From positions 5,704,001-5,768,000 of the forward strand of contig NC_088321.1 in the NCBI RefSeq assembly GCF_910592395.1: a stretch of DNA of 64,000 bases, in the 5' to 3' direction. The translations under genes and the position numbers were made by a program. The DNA is from Lineus longissimus (lineage: Eukaryota > Nemertea > Pilidiophora > Heteronemertea > Lineidae). Below the pieces are notes generated by a model. That model was not told where the DNA came from. It saw only the letters and a list, made by a program, of their open reading frames with translations, and searched no databases. Below, in pieces: positions 39,401 to 50,353 of the stretch (positions are counted from its first letter, which is position 1; each line of letters starts with the position of its first letter).

Positions 39401-41838
39401 GCCAACTGGCAGAAAAAACTCAAAACACGCCCCCTATTACCCAATTAGCAAAATTCGAAATTAATTTTTTCATCAAATAATTTCTTAATATCTGTAGACT
39501 TGCCACAACAAATATTTTTTCAATACCTCTCCAAATATGTACTTGAGAGTAAAAAACATGCACTCGTCTAATAGATAGGCCTGGACCCTCCAACCTATGA
39601 ATATTCATTAGTGGTCTTGTCTCAATGAAGGTACATTTTAGGGGTTAACATTTTGAGATTTTTTTCAAACTAATGTACATGACATCCCACAACTCTCCAA
39701 CAAAGGAAAGTCATATCTGGACATTTTTGGAGAAATGAGAGACATTTCAAAGAGTGGTACAACTGTGCCAAAGCGACGAAAGAGGACAAAATCGACAAAA
39801 AGTCATGATTTTGCACCCAACAGCACCAAATTCAAATACCTGCCCTGGCCAGAATAAGCAAGCTATGGAGCTGAAACTTTAGGATGTGATTTAGGAATAT
39901 CTTTGCTGCTTAGGGCACAACTTTCAGAATCAAGGCCTAAGTAGTTTCAAAGAAATTACAAAATGAATGGCAACACAACAAGACTTGTAAAAATGAAACC
40001 GAACTTAGACCGGGGTTAGGTTGACTCTTATTTGGGTCAAATTAAGTTTTTTTCTCATTATTTTAGCTTGTTTTGACCTTAAATCATCAGCAATACAATA
40101 TTCTAAATGAATTAGAGTGATTTGAGCACATTCAAATTTTTCACTATATTGACCCAAAATGTAGTGTAAATAGAGACAAGACCACAATTGATTTTTTAAG
40201 CCTTTTAGCAGTTAAATTGTCAATGTTTGACCGCGACGCATCAACGAACGCGTGGTGTTGTGAATCTGAAATTTAGATTATGTTATTCCGGACAGTCGGG
40301 CAAGTAAATGGTGAAAAATAAAATGGTGATTGACCACGGAAATTTTTTTTTAATCGACAAATTAGACAGACTTTGATATTTCCACTCTTTTCAGCCAACT
40401 GGCAGAAAAAACTCAAAACACGCCCCCTATTACCCAATTAGCAAAATTCGAAATTAATTTTTTCATCAAATAATTTCTTAATATCTGTAGACTTGCCACA
40501 ACAAATATTTTTTCAATACCTCTCCAAATATGTACTTGAGAGTAAAAAACATGCACTCGTCTAATAGATAGGCCTGGACCCTCCAACCTATGAATATTCA
40601 TTAGTGGTCTTGTCTCAATGAAGGTACATTTTAGGGGTTAACATTTTGAGATTTTTTTCAAACTAATGTACATGACATCCCACAACTCTCCAACAAAGGA
40701 AAGTCATATCTGGACATTTTTGGAGAAATGAGAGACATTTCAAAGAGTGGTACAACTGTGCCAAAGCGACGAAAGAGGACAAAATCGACAAAAAGTCATG
40801 ATTTTGCACCCAACAGCACCAAATTCAAATACCTGCCCTGGCCAGAATAAGCAAGCTATGGAGCTGAAACTTTAGGATGTGATTTAGGAATATCTTTGCT
40901 GCTTAGGGCACAACTTTCAGAATCAAGGCCTAAGTAGTTTCAAAGAAATTACAAAATGAATGGCAACACAACAAGACTTGTAAAAATGAAACCGAACTTA
41001 GACCGGGGTTAGGTTGACTCTTATTTGGGTCAAATTAAGTTTTTTTCTCATTATTTTAGCTTGTTTTGACCTTAAATCATCAGCAATACAATATTCTAAA
41101 TGAATTAGAGTGATTTGAGCACATTCAAATTTTTCACTATATTGACCCAAAATGTAGTGTAAATAGAGACAAGACCACAATTGATTTTTTAAGCCTTTTA
41201 GCAGTTAAATTGTCAATGTTTGACCGCGACGCATCAACGAACGCGTGGTGTTGTGAATCTGAAATTTAGATTATGTTATTCCGGACAGTCGGGCAAGTAA
41301 ATGGTGAAAAATAAAATGGTGATTGACCACGGAAATTTTTTTTTAATCGACAAATTAGACAGACTTTGATATTTCCACTCTTTTCAGCCAACTGGCAGAA
41401 AAAACTCAAAACACGCCCCCTATTACCCAATTAGCAAAATTCGAAATTAATTTTTTCATCAAATAATTTCTTAATATCTGTAGACTTGCCACAACAAATA
41501 TTTTTTCAATACCTCTCCAAATATGTACTTGAGAGTAAAAAACATGCACTCGTCTAATAGATAGGCCTGGACCCTCCAACCTATGAATATTCATTAGTGG
41601 TCTTGTCTCAACTACAGTCATAGGTGAATTTACTTTTATGTTGATTTGCTATTGGATAATACTTTATTACTCCAGAAGCTGATGAATAATTATGTTTGGT
41701 TTTAACTTCAGTTTTGGATAATGAAGACAGTAAAAAGGCCATTTATTTTAATGGAATAACCCATTGAACTCTAGTATTCCCTCACCATTTCATTGACCAT
41801 TTCATTGCAACGCTTCACTGGGAATCTCATGAATGATA

Positions 41839-41966
41839 GAAAGTGTATATTGCGGTGGATGGTTCTTTGGGGGTTGTAGGCTTATTTGGGGCAAAAGACC
41901 TGTAAGGTCTTTGGTCAAAAGGGCCTAAAACATAACCTAGTTCCTAGCACCGCAATATACACTTTC
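41839..41966. repeat. 128-bp hairpin repeat, copy 2
   Basis: Arms 41839-41857 (GAAAGTGTATATTGCGGTG) and 41948-41966, perfectly complementary. Homologous to 15941-16068 with the same length, the same inner TGTAA loop and a shared upstream segment starting TAACCCATTGAACTC. The two copies differ at five positions in each 19-base arm, all matched by the partner arm. Confidence 0.8.
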
Positions 41967-42926
41967 TTACATTGTAGGTCTTAGTTTTGTAGTCTTCCAT
42001 TTGTAGAGTTAGTTATACGGCTATCAGCTGTATGACCTAGGAATGTTGATTTCTTTTCTGGTCAATAAAGATGTCTGTGTTACTAAGCACTTATTTCATT
42101 TCTTATTATTGAGAGGATTGGGATGGACTTTCGGAGAGAAATGTTGTTGGTGACTGCTGTGATTATTGACATTCGCAGCTCATCCCAACAGAACTAGCAC
42201 GGAACCGGGATGCATGGGCTGTCCATGCCATTTTGTAGGACAAAAGGTACTCTTCTATGCACCGGCAAAATCACAAAAGTGATACGATGCTATGATGATG
42301 ATGATGATGATGACTTGTCTACATGTATAAAGCCACTTAACTATTCTATTGTCTTTGGCTCTGAGTGTACATATGTAGTACTGTATTCAAACAAATAGGC
42401 AAAGGAACGGCAGGTTACACAAAAGTACATTTATTGAATCAGGTACAGAACTACTAATGTGTACAACAAATATACATGTACTATGTATGAAAAATTGATC
42501 TACCAGTATCCACCCGTATAATCACACCAGTCTCCACTGATAGTTAGACCCCTGAGACGTTTATGCCAGTCTCCTAGACATAATAGAGTGTTGCTATAGG
42601 TGCAATGCATATCTTTTTTGAGAGTTAATCACACACAAAACAAATTAATGATAAAATTGGTAGTAAGGTCTATTACGGACGACACCGCAACAGAGGTCTA
42701 TTGAGCAAAAATCAGAATCAGTGTTTTTCTTCAAAATCTCATCAAATATCGCAATATCAAAATACATGTATCATGAAAAAGCTACTTTTTCATTACATGT
42801 AAACGCCTAGAATGTGAATCTAAGATCCATGCCCAAAAAAACCTGCAAAAATGGGTATAACTTTGGTATGCAGACATATACAGTATCAAATCACAGCTGC
42901 ACAGTACAAGAACACATTCTATAAGC

Positions 42927-43064
42927 CTATGTGACCGATCAGACACACCAAAACCAGGCGCATGTAGGCATACCATAGCTTTACAGAATATGCATTGTAT
43001 TTATTTAACCCTATTTCTAAATTTTACGACAGGCGTCTGGTTTTGCTGTGATGGGTCGCATAGA
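42927..43064. repeat. Foldback MITE
   Basis: Imperfect inverted arms of about 36 bp (CTATGTGACCGATCA...CCAAAACCAGGCG against GGCGTCTGGTTTTGC...GGGTCGCATAG) around about 65 bp. A related end sequence (TTTTGCTGTGGTGGGTCAC) occurs at 59762. Confidence 0.6.
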
Positions 43065-43282
43065 GAATCTCACATCAGACAAACTGTACTTGGTTGAATG
43101 AAATTTGCCCTGAAATCTTTAATTTCCTACAAATGAATAGGGGTTACCATAGATGGAAAAATCAATTAATCAAATTCATTGATAAAATTTATAGATTTCA
43201 GGTCAGAAATCTCCGACACATGTATAAAAGGAACACCCAACTCATCCTGGCAATGGCATAATACAGTGACAAAGTAGGCCCG

Positions 43283-43594
43283 TTTTACTGTTCAAGTAAA
43301 ATGTAACAAATACCAGCAGTTCTATCATTGACCAGTTAATCCACACATAAGAAATGGGTAGATCACAATGTTTTACTGTACAAGTAAAATGTAACAAATA
43401 TCAGCAGTTCTATCATTGACCAGTTAATCCACACATTAGAAATGGGTAGATCACAATGTTTTACTGTACAAGTAAAATGTAACAAATACCAGCAGTTCTA
43501 TCATTGACCAGTTAATCCACACATAAGAAATGGGTAGATCACAATGTTTTACTGTACAAGTAAAATGTAACAAATACCACCAGTTCTATCATTG
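43283..43594. repeat. 88-bp minisatellite, split by a MULE
   Basis: Three and a half copies of a unit of about 88 bp starting TTTTACTGTACAAGTAAAAT, which itself forms a 7-bp stem hairpin. The last copy stops at CTATCATTG, where the MULE begins; the rest of the unit resumes at 47144. Confidence 0.85.
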
Positions 43595-43681
43595 GGTATC
43601 CAGTAAAAAAAAAGGTAAAAAAGGTATCGGTAAAAAAAGGTACAAGAAAAATGGGGACTAGGTAAAAAAGGTACAGACACT
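43595..43681. repeat. MULE left terminal inverted repeat
   Basis: A-rich end made of GGTAAAAAAGGTA(T/C) units, complementary to the right terminal array. Confidence 0.8.
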
Positions 43682-44970
43682 TTTTAAAAAGTTATTGTAT
43701 GAAATTCGTTGATTCTCAACTTCTAGTTATTTCTCTAAAGATGTTCATTTCGGTATTTATAGCTAGTATAATAGTATCAGCTATTGTGAATTACTGGCTG
43801 GGCGCGGATACCGCAGGTGATGCACACTTGAGACTCGAGGGTTGTGAAGGGTTTTATTTGAAAAGTGACTTGTTAACTGATGACATCTTCCCTCTGATGA
43901 CAGCAGTCGGCCGTAGGCGTCTCCCAATGACATCCATGTTATTTGTCCATGGTACATTATGAGATAGAAGGTGTGGCTTCTAAAGGCCTCCTCCAGAATA
44001 GGCCCACTTATTGGTATAACTGGCCTAGCCAGTTAAATTGACCTAAAGGTTATGTGTATATAGAAACCAGGAATTACATTGTAAGGAAATGGGATTTATT
44101 TAACTTGATTGAAGGTTTTTAGAATGGATGTTTATTGCTAATTGATTTGTTTGTTAGTCTGGGGTCTCTACTCATTGGCGAGAAGACATTCTAAGCGAGA
44201 TTCGTGGGACTCAAGGCAGAGGCAAAGCAATCTGGGGGGGGGGGGGTAGTGGCTAATGCCTCCAGCCGTCCCGAAAAACATAATTTTAATGTGCCTTTCC
44301 TATTGTCCGGTTGTCCTAAACACGAGTATATGATCGTCCTATGTACTTCCTGATTACCTGGGTGCCATGCCCAACACGGACTTCGACTGGTGATAAGAAC
44401 AAAGTAACATTTATATAGCAAAATAAAGTTTATTGTACCATACTGAGTAAAATTCAATGAGGTGCAATATGAGTAAGAATATTGACATCAAATCATTTAA
44501 TTAAGATGCACACTATAGAAACAGAATGCTGACAGTGACTCAGAGGGACCAACAGTCATGAAGAAAGTATAACACTGTTCAGTAGATCAACCAGCAACCG
44601 TGCCATGAGGTATTCATATACCACCACTTTTGTCCAAATATCAAATCTGAAATAAAATTATTTAAATACATTCTGAAAACTTTGAAAGGGCAAATAAAGA
44701 GTTTGAATGTTTTCTAATCACCTTTTGACACAACCGTTAAATTGTCTTGTTGTAACATTTGGTTACTTTTTTAGGTATTGACTCTCTTCTGCATTTCTTC
44801 GACAAATAGCCGATGCAGAACACCAGGCTGAAATGAATTCAATTAAATCCGACGGAGTGTCCTATAGTCTGACAGGAAGAGCACAATTACAACGTATTAC
44901 CAGAGTCTCTCTAGTCTTTGGTATTACAGTCCAATAAAGTCTGACCAAAATTCTAATCATTCACAAAAGT
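43682..44970. other. MULE interior 3' to the transposase
   Basis: About 1.3 kb inside the MULE. A plus-strand frame of 87 codons (43699-43962) has no domain or support. A G run (44234-44246) is followed by unremarkable AT-rich sequence. Confidence 0.5.
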
Positions 44971-46485
44971 TCAAAGGTTGGCAATCCTGATGCAGTGTCC
45001 CACCCCACGCAGAAATTGTCCAATGTCTTTATCACCACGATTGTAGTCTTGGCACAGAGTTTGCAGGCGACGTTGCTGGTGCTGCGTTTCCCGACGAATC
45101 CTTTTATGGGGGAGGTTACCAACGGCATGTTGAGCGACCATGGCACGGACCGACTGTTCTTCGAGCTGCAACGTTTGGATGCATTTCCATATAGATGGAT
45201 GAGCTTGTCCGGTCAAGTGGTTGAAGCGATTGTTGCCAGCTTCGCTCACATTGTTGGTTCGCGGATCGCCATTTAACGTGGTATTGTGCACATTCCATAA
45301 TTCTGGTGGAAAAGAGGGTGGGTTTCTGCGGAGACGGACACGACCATCAGCTGCGTGAACATTACGATAGACGCCGTTGACATATGTGGCATCGAAGTAG
45401 TTGATAAGGTCGGCTGCTTCTGGGGGAGCAACCTGTCGTACATAGTCCATTCCAGCAGCTACATCCTGCAGAGGCAAGAATGCCACACCATCTAGCATTC
45501 CACAAAAATGTCTGAAGTCCTCGTTTTGTTTGTACACGGGCACCAGACCAAGTTCCTGAACCTTTCTCCAAGTCGACTGAGTAAGATGATAAAAGCAGCC
45601 CTTGATGTCGGAGTCATCCCCAAGGATGTCTCTTAAAGCATTGAGCGCTGCGATTTCAAAGTCTATCATCACAATGGTAGGACTTGGTGCGTAACCAAAC
45701 GTGTTTTCGCAGCTTTCTACAATCTTTGTGAACAGTTCATTATAGGTCTCGGTAGTCTTCCTCTGCAGAAACGCTGTTGCAGTTAAAATGTTCAGTTCTC
45801 CAAGTGGTACCCGTATGAAATAGACTTGCAAGAAGTTTCTGGGCGATGCTCCAAAGTTTCCGTCTATAAACCACTTCTCCGCCTCAGCCAGTTTTTCAAG
45901 TTGTTCCACTGATGAAAAGCAGATGATCCTGTTTCCTTCACGGTCTTCGTTGTCAAACAAAAGGAACTGTCTTGGTGCCTCCCCATTCTTGCTTAACGTC
46001 AGAGTGTATCCATTTTCAATCAACAGTTCATTAACATCAGCTGGTTCTACAGGCATATTCCTGTTTTTTTCGTTTCGAATTGTCCGTTTACATACATCTG
46101 GTGCGGGGATGAATCCTTGGGCATTGTTCGGGACTGTAGCAGTAACACGAGCGAGGATCTGACTTGGTTTACTATCCAGTGATTCGGCAGCAAGTCGTTT
46201 CATCGAAGCCCTCGCCTTCGTAACATCAACATTGCGTTGCTCTGGATCATGATTGTGTTTGGAGAGAGGAGCTGGATTTTCAATGTTAAGCGTGGTTCGT
46301 AATCTACCCTTGCAGCCAGTGTTGTGACAACTACATCGCCAGTAAGTGTGATCAGCAGTAGACCGGTGTCGATTGAACATGTAACCGTTGAGACATATCT
46401 TCTGACCCCCTTTATTATTAATAACCTCCATCGTGGCTGGTGACTGAATGGGTACTGATGGCCAATGTCCTCTTTGATTACTCAT
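44971..46485 (-). CDS. MULE transposase with FLYWCH zinc finger
   Basis: A 504-residue intact frame. Residues about 20-85 form a FLYWCH-type zinc finger (YMFNRHRS...YWRCSCHNTGCKGRL...HNHDPE). The MULE DDE core spans about residues 205-330: WFIDGNFGASP (first Asp), IVMIDFEIAALNAL (second Asp) and CFYHLTQSTWRKVQ (the C-x2-H motif typical of the family). The C-terminal third (NNVSEAGNNRFNHL...) carries the usual post-catalytic helices. It cuts and reinserts its element, leaving 9-bp duplications as seen here. An intact frame and intact ends mean this copy could still be mobile. Confidence 0.9.
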   Translation of the reverse strand: MSNQRGHWPSVPIQSPATMEVINNKGGQKICLNGYMFNRHRSTADHTYWRCSCHNTGCKGRLRTTLNIENPAPLSKHNHDPEQRNVDVTKARASMKRLAAESLDSKPSQILARVTATVPNNAQGFIPAPDVCKRTIRNEKNRNMPVEPADVNELLIENGYTLTLSKNGEAPRQFLLFDNEDREGNRIICFSSVEQLEKLAEAEKWFIDGNFGASPRNFLQVYFIRVPLGELNILTATAFLQRKTTETYNELFTKIVESCENTFGYAPSPTIVMIDFEIAALNALRDILGDDSDIKGCFYHLTQSTWRKVQELGLVPVYKQNEDFRHFCGMLDGVAFLPLQDVAAGMDYVRQVAPPEAADLINYFDATYVNGVYRNVHAADGRVRLRRNPPSFPPELWNVHNTTLNGDPRTNNVSEAGNNRFNHLTGQAHPSIWKCIQTLQLEEQSVRAMVAQHAVGNLPHKRIRRETQHQQRRLQTLCQDYNRGDKDIGQFLRGVGHCIRIANL

Positions 46486-46950
46486 TTACAGTTAGAAGCC
46501 CTTAGTTTCATAGTTACAAAAGTGCGAAAGAAACCCTGAATGTATTAAAAACCGTTGGTATCAGTAAAATAAATATTCCAGGTGGTATCAGCTTGGGAAG
46601 ACCCTCCTAATTAATACCAGACCTGGAACAATCCACCTTGGACAAGGGATTTTCTGATTGATTGTTAATTGGATTAATTACAGTAGTCATAATTATGCTT
46701 TGGCAATTAGAAGTTAATCAACTTTACTCTAGCAAGGAAGTAATTAGTTTGGATACGCAAAAAACAAATAACCAACACATAACATGGTTTCCATTTGACT
46801 GACTGATTGAAAACATATATAAACTTTGCCTATCTCAGTATAAGTTAACTCCACCACACAACATCTACATAATAATCATAATAACCCCAAAATTTGACTT
46901 CATTTACAATAAACAAGACATGCAATTTATAACATTTGACAGCAAAGACA
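46486..46950. other. MULE 5' region upstream of the transposase
   Basis: AT-rich sequence between the transposase start and the right terminal array; probably holds the transposase promoter. A short imperfect inverted pair (CCAGGTGGTATCAGC and TACCAGACCTGG) is near 46580-46628. No gene. Confidence 0.4.
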
Positions 46951-47143
46951 CCATACCTGTACCTTTTTTACCTAGTCCCCATTTTTCTTGTACCTTTTTT
47001 ACCTGTACCTTTTTTTCCTGTACCTTTTTTACCGATACCTTTTTTACTTGTACCTTTTTTACCGATACCTTTTTTACTTGTACCTTTTTTTCCTGTACTT
47101 TTTTACCGTACCTTTTTTACCTGTACCTTTTTTACCTACATTC
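46951..47143. repeat. MULE right terminal inverted repeat
   Basis: About ten CCTTTTTTACC(T/G)GTACC-type units, complementary to the left end and expanded relative to it. Confidence 0.8.
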
Positions 47144-47188
47144 CTATCATTGACCAGTTAATCCACACAGTCATAAGAAATGGGTATA
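47144..47188. repeat. Minisatellite continuation between two transposons
   Basis: The MULE target duplication CTATCATTG followed by the remainder of the 88-bp unit (ACCAGTTAATCCACACA...AAATGGGTA), which is cut again by the next element. The unit resumes after that element at 48611 (TATCACAATG). Confidence 0.8.
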
Positions 47189-47332
47189 CAGTAGAACTCG
47201 CGTAAGTCGACATCGTATAACCAGTCACTGTGCATAAGTCGGCACCCACCAGAAAGTCCCAATTTCATCCGACTAACGTTAATTTCATTAAAAGATATGC
47301 GTACAACTCGTCATTCATAAGTCGTCATTTAA

Positions 47333-47740
47333 GGTTTGGCTCTACGTCAATTCTTTGCAACACCATTCTGCCATGATTTTTTTGTTAAAAACACCAGCAT
47401 TACTCCTTCAAAAGTGAGTTTCATCAAATTTCAGGTAGCGCACACTGTTCTTTGTGCATTACTGGACATACTGCAAATTAACTTCCTTTTGAGGGAGTTC
47501 TAATTGCTTTCGAATTTCAGTTTCCTGGAAAAATTTCCAAATGTGCACAAAAGCAATTGGAGCAGCTTCAAAACGAAGTCAATGTTGATTTTGATGGTGG
47601 CAGTTTGTTCATTAAATCACAGAGAACAGTGTGCGCTCCTTGAAATTTGATAAAACTCATTTTTGAACAAGTAATGCTAGTGTTTTTGCCAAAAAATCAT
47701 GCCAAAATGGTGTAGTAAAGAACTGTCGTAGAGCCAACCC
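47333..47740. mobile_element. piggyBac-like MITE nested in the pogo-like element
   Basis: 408 bp flanked by TTAA (47329-47332 and 47741-47744). The two halves are long imperfect inverted repeats of about 130 bp, with ends GGTTTGGCTCTACG and CGTAGAGCCAACCC. TTAA target duplication is the hallmark of the piggyBac group. No coding sequence. Confidence 0.8.
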
Positions 47741-47902
47741 TTAATACAAGTCGGCACCAATCTTACAGTCCCTTGTAATAGAAATGAATGTACAATTACA
47801 CCGGTAACTCGTCACCGCGGGGCGTGCGTCTTTGTTCAGCCCATAGATCAAATGACGATCCACGTGTATTAAAAATGTACGGATACAGTTACAAGTCGTC
47901 AC

Positions 47903-48537
47903 TGACGAGTTATGTAAGCCATCATTGTGACAAGTTATGTAAGCCGTCATTGTGACGAGTTATGTAAGCCATCATTGTGACGAGTTATGTACGCCGTCAT
48001 TGTGACGAGTTATGTAAGCCATCATTGTGACGAGTTATGTAAGCCATCATTGTGACGAGTTATGTAAGCCGTCATTGTGACGAGTTATGTAAGCCGTCAT
48101 TGTGACGAGTTATGTAAGCCATCAAAATGATGAGTTATGTAAGCCATCATTGTGACGAGTTATGTAAGCCATCATTGTGACGAGTTATGTAAGCCATCAT
48201 TGTGACGAGTTATGTAAGCCGTCATTGTGACGAGTTATGTAAGCCGTCATTGTGACGAGTTATGTAAGCCATCATTGTGACGAGTTATGTAAGCCATCAT
48301 TGTGACGTGTTATGTAAGCCGTCATTGGGACGAGTTATGTAAGCCATCATTGTGACGAGTTATGTAAGCCGTCATTGTGACGAGTTATGTAAGCCGTCAT
48401 TGTGACGAGTTATGTAAGCCGTCATTGTGACGAGTTATGTAAGCCGTCATTGTGACGAGTTATGTAAGCCATCATTGTGACGAGTTATGTAAGCCGTCAT
48501 TGTGACGAGTTATGTAAGCCATAAAAATGATGAGTTA
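47903..48537. repeat. 25-bp minisatellite
   Basis: About 25 tandem copies of TGTGACGAGTTATGTAAGCC(A/G)TCAT. Copies fall into two types, CATCAT and CGTCAT; a variant with AAAATGATGAG occurs near 48123 and at the end. Confidence 0.9.
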
Positions 48538-48612
48538 TTTTACTGGTCCTACCTGTAAGTCATCATTAACATCTAAGTGCCAAGGGTGGCGACTTACGCG
48601 AGTTCTACTGTA

Positions 48613-49454
48613 TCACAATGTTCATGATATGATTACACAACCAGTCCATTGACTTTAAAGTAGGTATTAAACCATACAAGTTTTGCATGAATAAATCAAT
48701 ATCAAATTGAAACATCCTATCACGTTTCTGAAAATGTTTAACAAGAATATTGCATTAGGTCAGGAGGGGGGGGGGGGTAACCACTTGTCCACCCAACTGA
48801 ACAACCGCACCAGTATTCCTGCGTTTGGTCTCGTGACGCCAACAACAGATTGGCAGCGAGCCAAGGCCACTCACAGCCAGTAAAATCGCGAGGTTGTTCA
48901 GTCGGGTGGACTAGTGGGTAGTGCTGCCCCTCCCATATGAATTATTGAGTCTAGTGACACAGTGTTCCTGAACTTTCAGTAAGATGTTTTTTAAATTGCA
49001 TTGAGATGAAACCTGTACCACATTGTAGCCAATATCATATAGTTTCAAAAACAGAAAGAATTAAAAAAATCTGTTGGTAACATTTTGAGAAAACTGCATT
49101 TTTCCATTTCATGTACATTTTCCCATACATTGTATACATGCATTTCTCTTAAGTTAATCTTCCCATTTTTACTCATTTAACATGTTTAAATGTGTCATTT
49201 GCACTAAAAAATCACTTTGTTTGTTTGTCCACATGGTCAAAAGGAAAAGTAAATGATCATAACCAAAATGATTTACAAGAGTAATTAGATATAAGCAGAT
49301 TATACAAGGTGCTTTACTCTCATATTTGACTTTTAGCCATATTATGAAGGGAATATTGGAGTTAAACACCATGTCATCTCCTATTATCTTACCATTGTTG
49401 CAACACATTTTGGTGAAAATCATTTACTCTTCCTTTCGGCAAAAGAACAAAATA
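48613..49454. other. Intergenic DNA with one foldback repeat
   Basis: Downstream of the HECT-like gene. Holds the foldback repeat at 48762-48938 and otherwise AT-rich sequence. A frame at 49169-49423 on the minus strand shows no domain. Confidence 0.5.
48762..48938. repeat. Foldback MITE with G-run end
   Basis: Inverted arms of about 35 bp (CCACTTGTCCACCCAACTG against CAGTCGGGTGGACTAGTGG) around about 85 bp. The left end is a long G run. Confidence 0.65.
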
Positions 49455-50011
49455 TTATTTAGTGCCGATGGGAAATATTGACGTGCATCGCAATCTGTTT
49501 GCATTCACCTTGAGTGTGATCGGATCTTTGAGTGTTGCATTCATAAAGTCTCTCTCAAGAGGAGGCAAGAGCTTTAAGAAAGAACTTGTGATCATCTCCG
49601 AGTCCACATTCGCGTCAAACAGGGCACACAATGATGCCTTGCATAGGCTCATTGGGAAGTACCCCAACAACACGTAAGCGTGGCTGATGATTTTCCCAAT
49701 GATGGAGAAAACATCAGTGTCTATCACATCATGGTCCACTTTTGGGACCTTAGCATCACTCCCCTCAAAATACTTTGAGAGGGCAGCCTTGAGAAAACAC
49801 GTCAACATCTCTCGGGACAAGCCATCCATATCCTCTGCAATGTTTTCTCCTTCGAACGTCACATTGATTCGATGGAAAGTCAGTTGGTCATCACTCCTAT
49901 AATAGTCCATCAGGTTTAAGATCGACTCACGGCTGATGAACATGTTCTTCTCCACACCAACTCGAATGAAGGTTTTTATCTCCATAGCTGCACTTTGTAG
50001 ATCTCCAAGAC
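49455..50011 (-). CDS. Last exon of a host HECT-like gene
   Basis: Exon 50011-49455 (557 bp) begins after the acceptor CACTTCAG and carries 184 codons in the phase set by the exon at 50266-50353. It reads INVTFEGENIAEDMDGLSREMLTCFL...GKIISHAYVLLGYFPMSLC, which matches the N-lobe start of HECT ubiquitin-ligase domains (FEGE...D.GGL.RE). The gene stops at residue CTSIFPIGTK, so the C-lobe that bears the catalytic cysteine is absent, and ligase activity is doubtful. Similar short HECT-like ends occur in G2E3-type proteins of invertebrates, from memory. Confidence 0.7.
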
Positions 50012-50265
50012 CTGAAGTGATAGAGTAAGTTAATCAAAGAAATTGCCAACTCTAAATTGTCAATAGACAAGGATATCCTTAAAGAGATCAGGGTTTTTCA
50101 GTGGCCTCAACAAGACCTGAATAAGATTGGGGATTCTGTGATATGCCATTAAGCTAAATGGACTGTCAATGACTTACAATGGCCATGTAACTCGGGATAG
50201 AATCGGCATTCTCTACACACCAGTAGCAACTGAAATTGTTGAAATTAAATTGAAAGAAAACTTAC

Positions 50266-50353
50266 AGGTTTTTGTGCAAACTGAACCAGTAGCAGTAGAT
50301 TCATTCTCCTCTTCATTTTTGTCCATTTCCTCCTCATCCAAAGATTCCACATC
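50266..50353 (-). CDS. Acidic linker exon of the HECT-like gene
   Basis: 88 bp between the acceptor TTATTCTAG and the donor GTAAGT. Encodes a Glu-rich linker (DVESLDEEEMDKNEEENEST) and ends with one leftover base, which the next exon completes. Confidence 0.7.

Larger units (their letters stand above)
26432..41609. repeat. Composite satellite array of units A and B
   Basis: 15.2 kb of two near-identical units in one orientation: 12 copies of B (444 bp) and 18 copies of A (about 545 bp). Order: B A B AA B AAAA B AA B A B AA B A B A B AA B A B A B. AB repeats every 993 bp and AAB every about 1537 bp. B starts: 26432, 27425, 28962, 31589, 33127, 34120, 35657, 36650, 37643, 39180, 40173, 41166. 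The short frames of 60-63 codons inside are repeated only because the DNA is repeated; they have no domain or start context and I do not treat them as genes. Confidence 0.9.
41610..43282. other. Host non-coding DNA with small repeats
   Basis: No supported gene. It contains the second copy of the hairpin repeat (shared part 41757-41966), a short ATG/GAT microsatellite at 42292-42313 and a foldback repeat at 42927-43064. The rest is AT-rich unique-looking sequence. Confidence 0.6.
43595..47143 (-). mobile_element. Complete Mutator-like element (MULE)
   Basis: A 3549-bp DNA transposon flanked by an exact 9-bp duplication, CTATCATTG, at 43586-43594 and 47144-47152. The ends carry inverted arrays of GGTAAAAAAGGTAC-type repeats; a 44-bp stretch near the left end (about 43634-43677) is exactly complementary to one near the right end (about 46958-47001). 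The right array has extra copies. It encodes one intact transposase on the minus strand. The insertion lies inside the 88-bp minisatellite. Confidence 0.9.
47189..48610. mobile_element. Pogo/Tc1-like non-autonomous element
   Basis: 1422 bp bounded by inverted repeats CAGTAGAACTCGCGTAAGTCG and its complement, flanked on both sides by TA (47187-47188 and 48611-48612), as expected for the Tc1-mariner/pogo group. It has no transposase. Inside are a nested TTAA-flanked MITE and a 25-bp minisatellite built from the GACGAGTTATGTAAGCC motif, itself related to the subterminal sequence. Confidence 0.85.

Noticed and set aside
26672-41621. Repeated short minus-strand frames of 60-71 codons in the satellite array
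   Set aside because: They recur only because the DNA unit repeats; no domain, no start context, and one copy is broken by a single-base change.
43699-43962. 87-codon plus-strand frame inside the MULE
   Set aside because: No recognisable domain and it lies in transposon sequence unrelated to the transposase.
47903-48537. 25-bp repeats as CRISPR-like array
   Set aside because: Contiguous tandem copies without spacers inside a eukaryotic MITE; an ordinary minisatellite.
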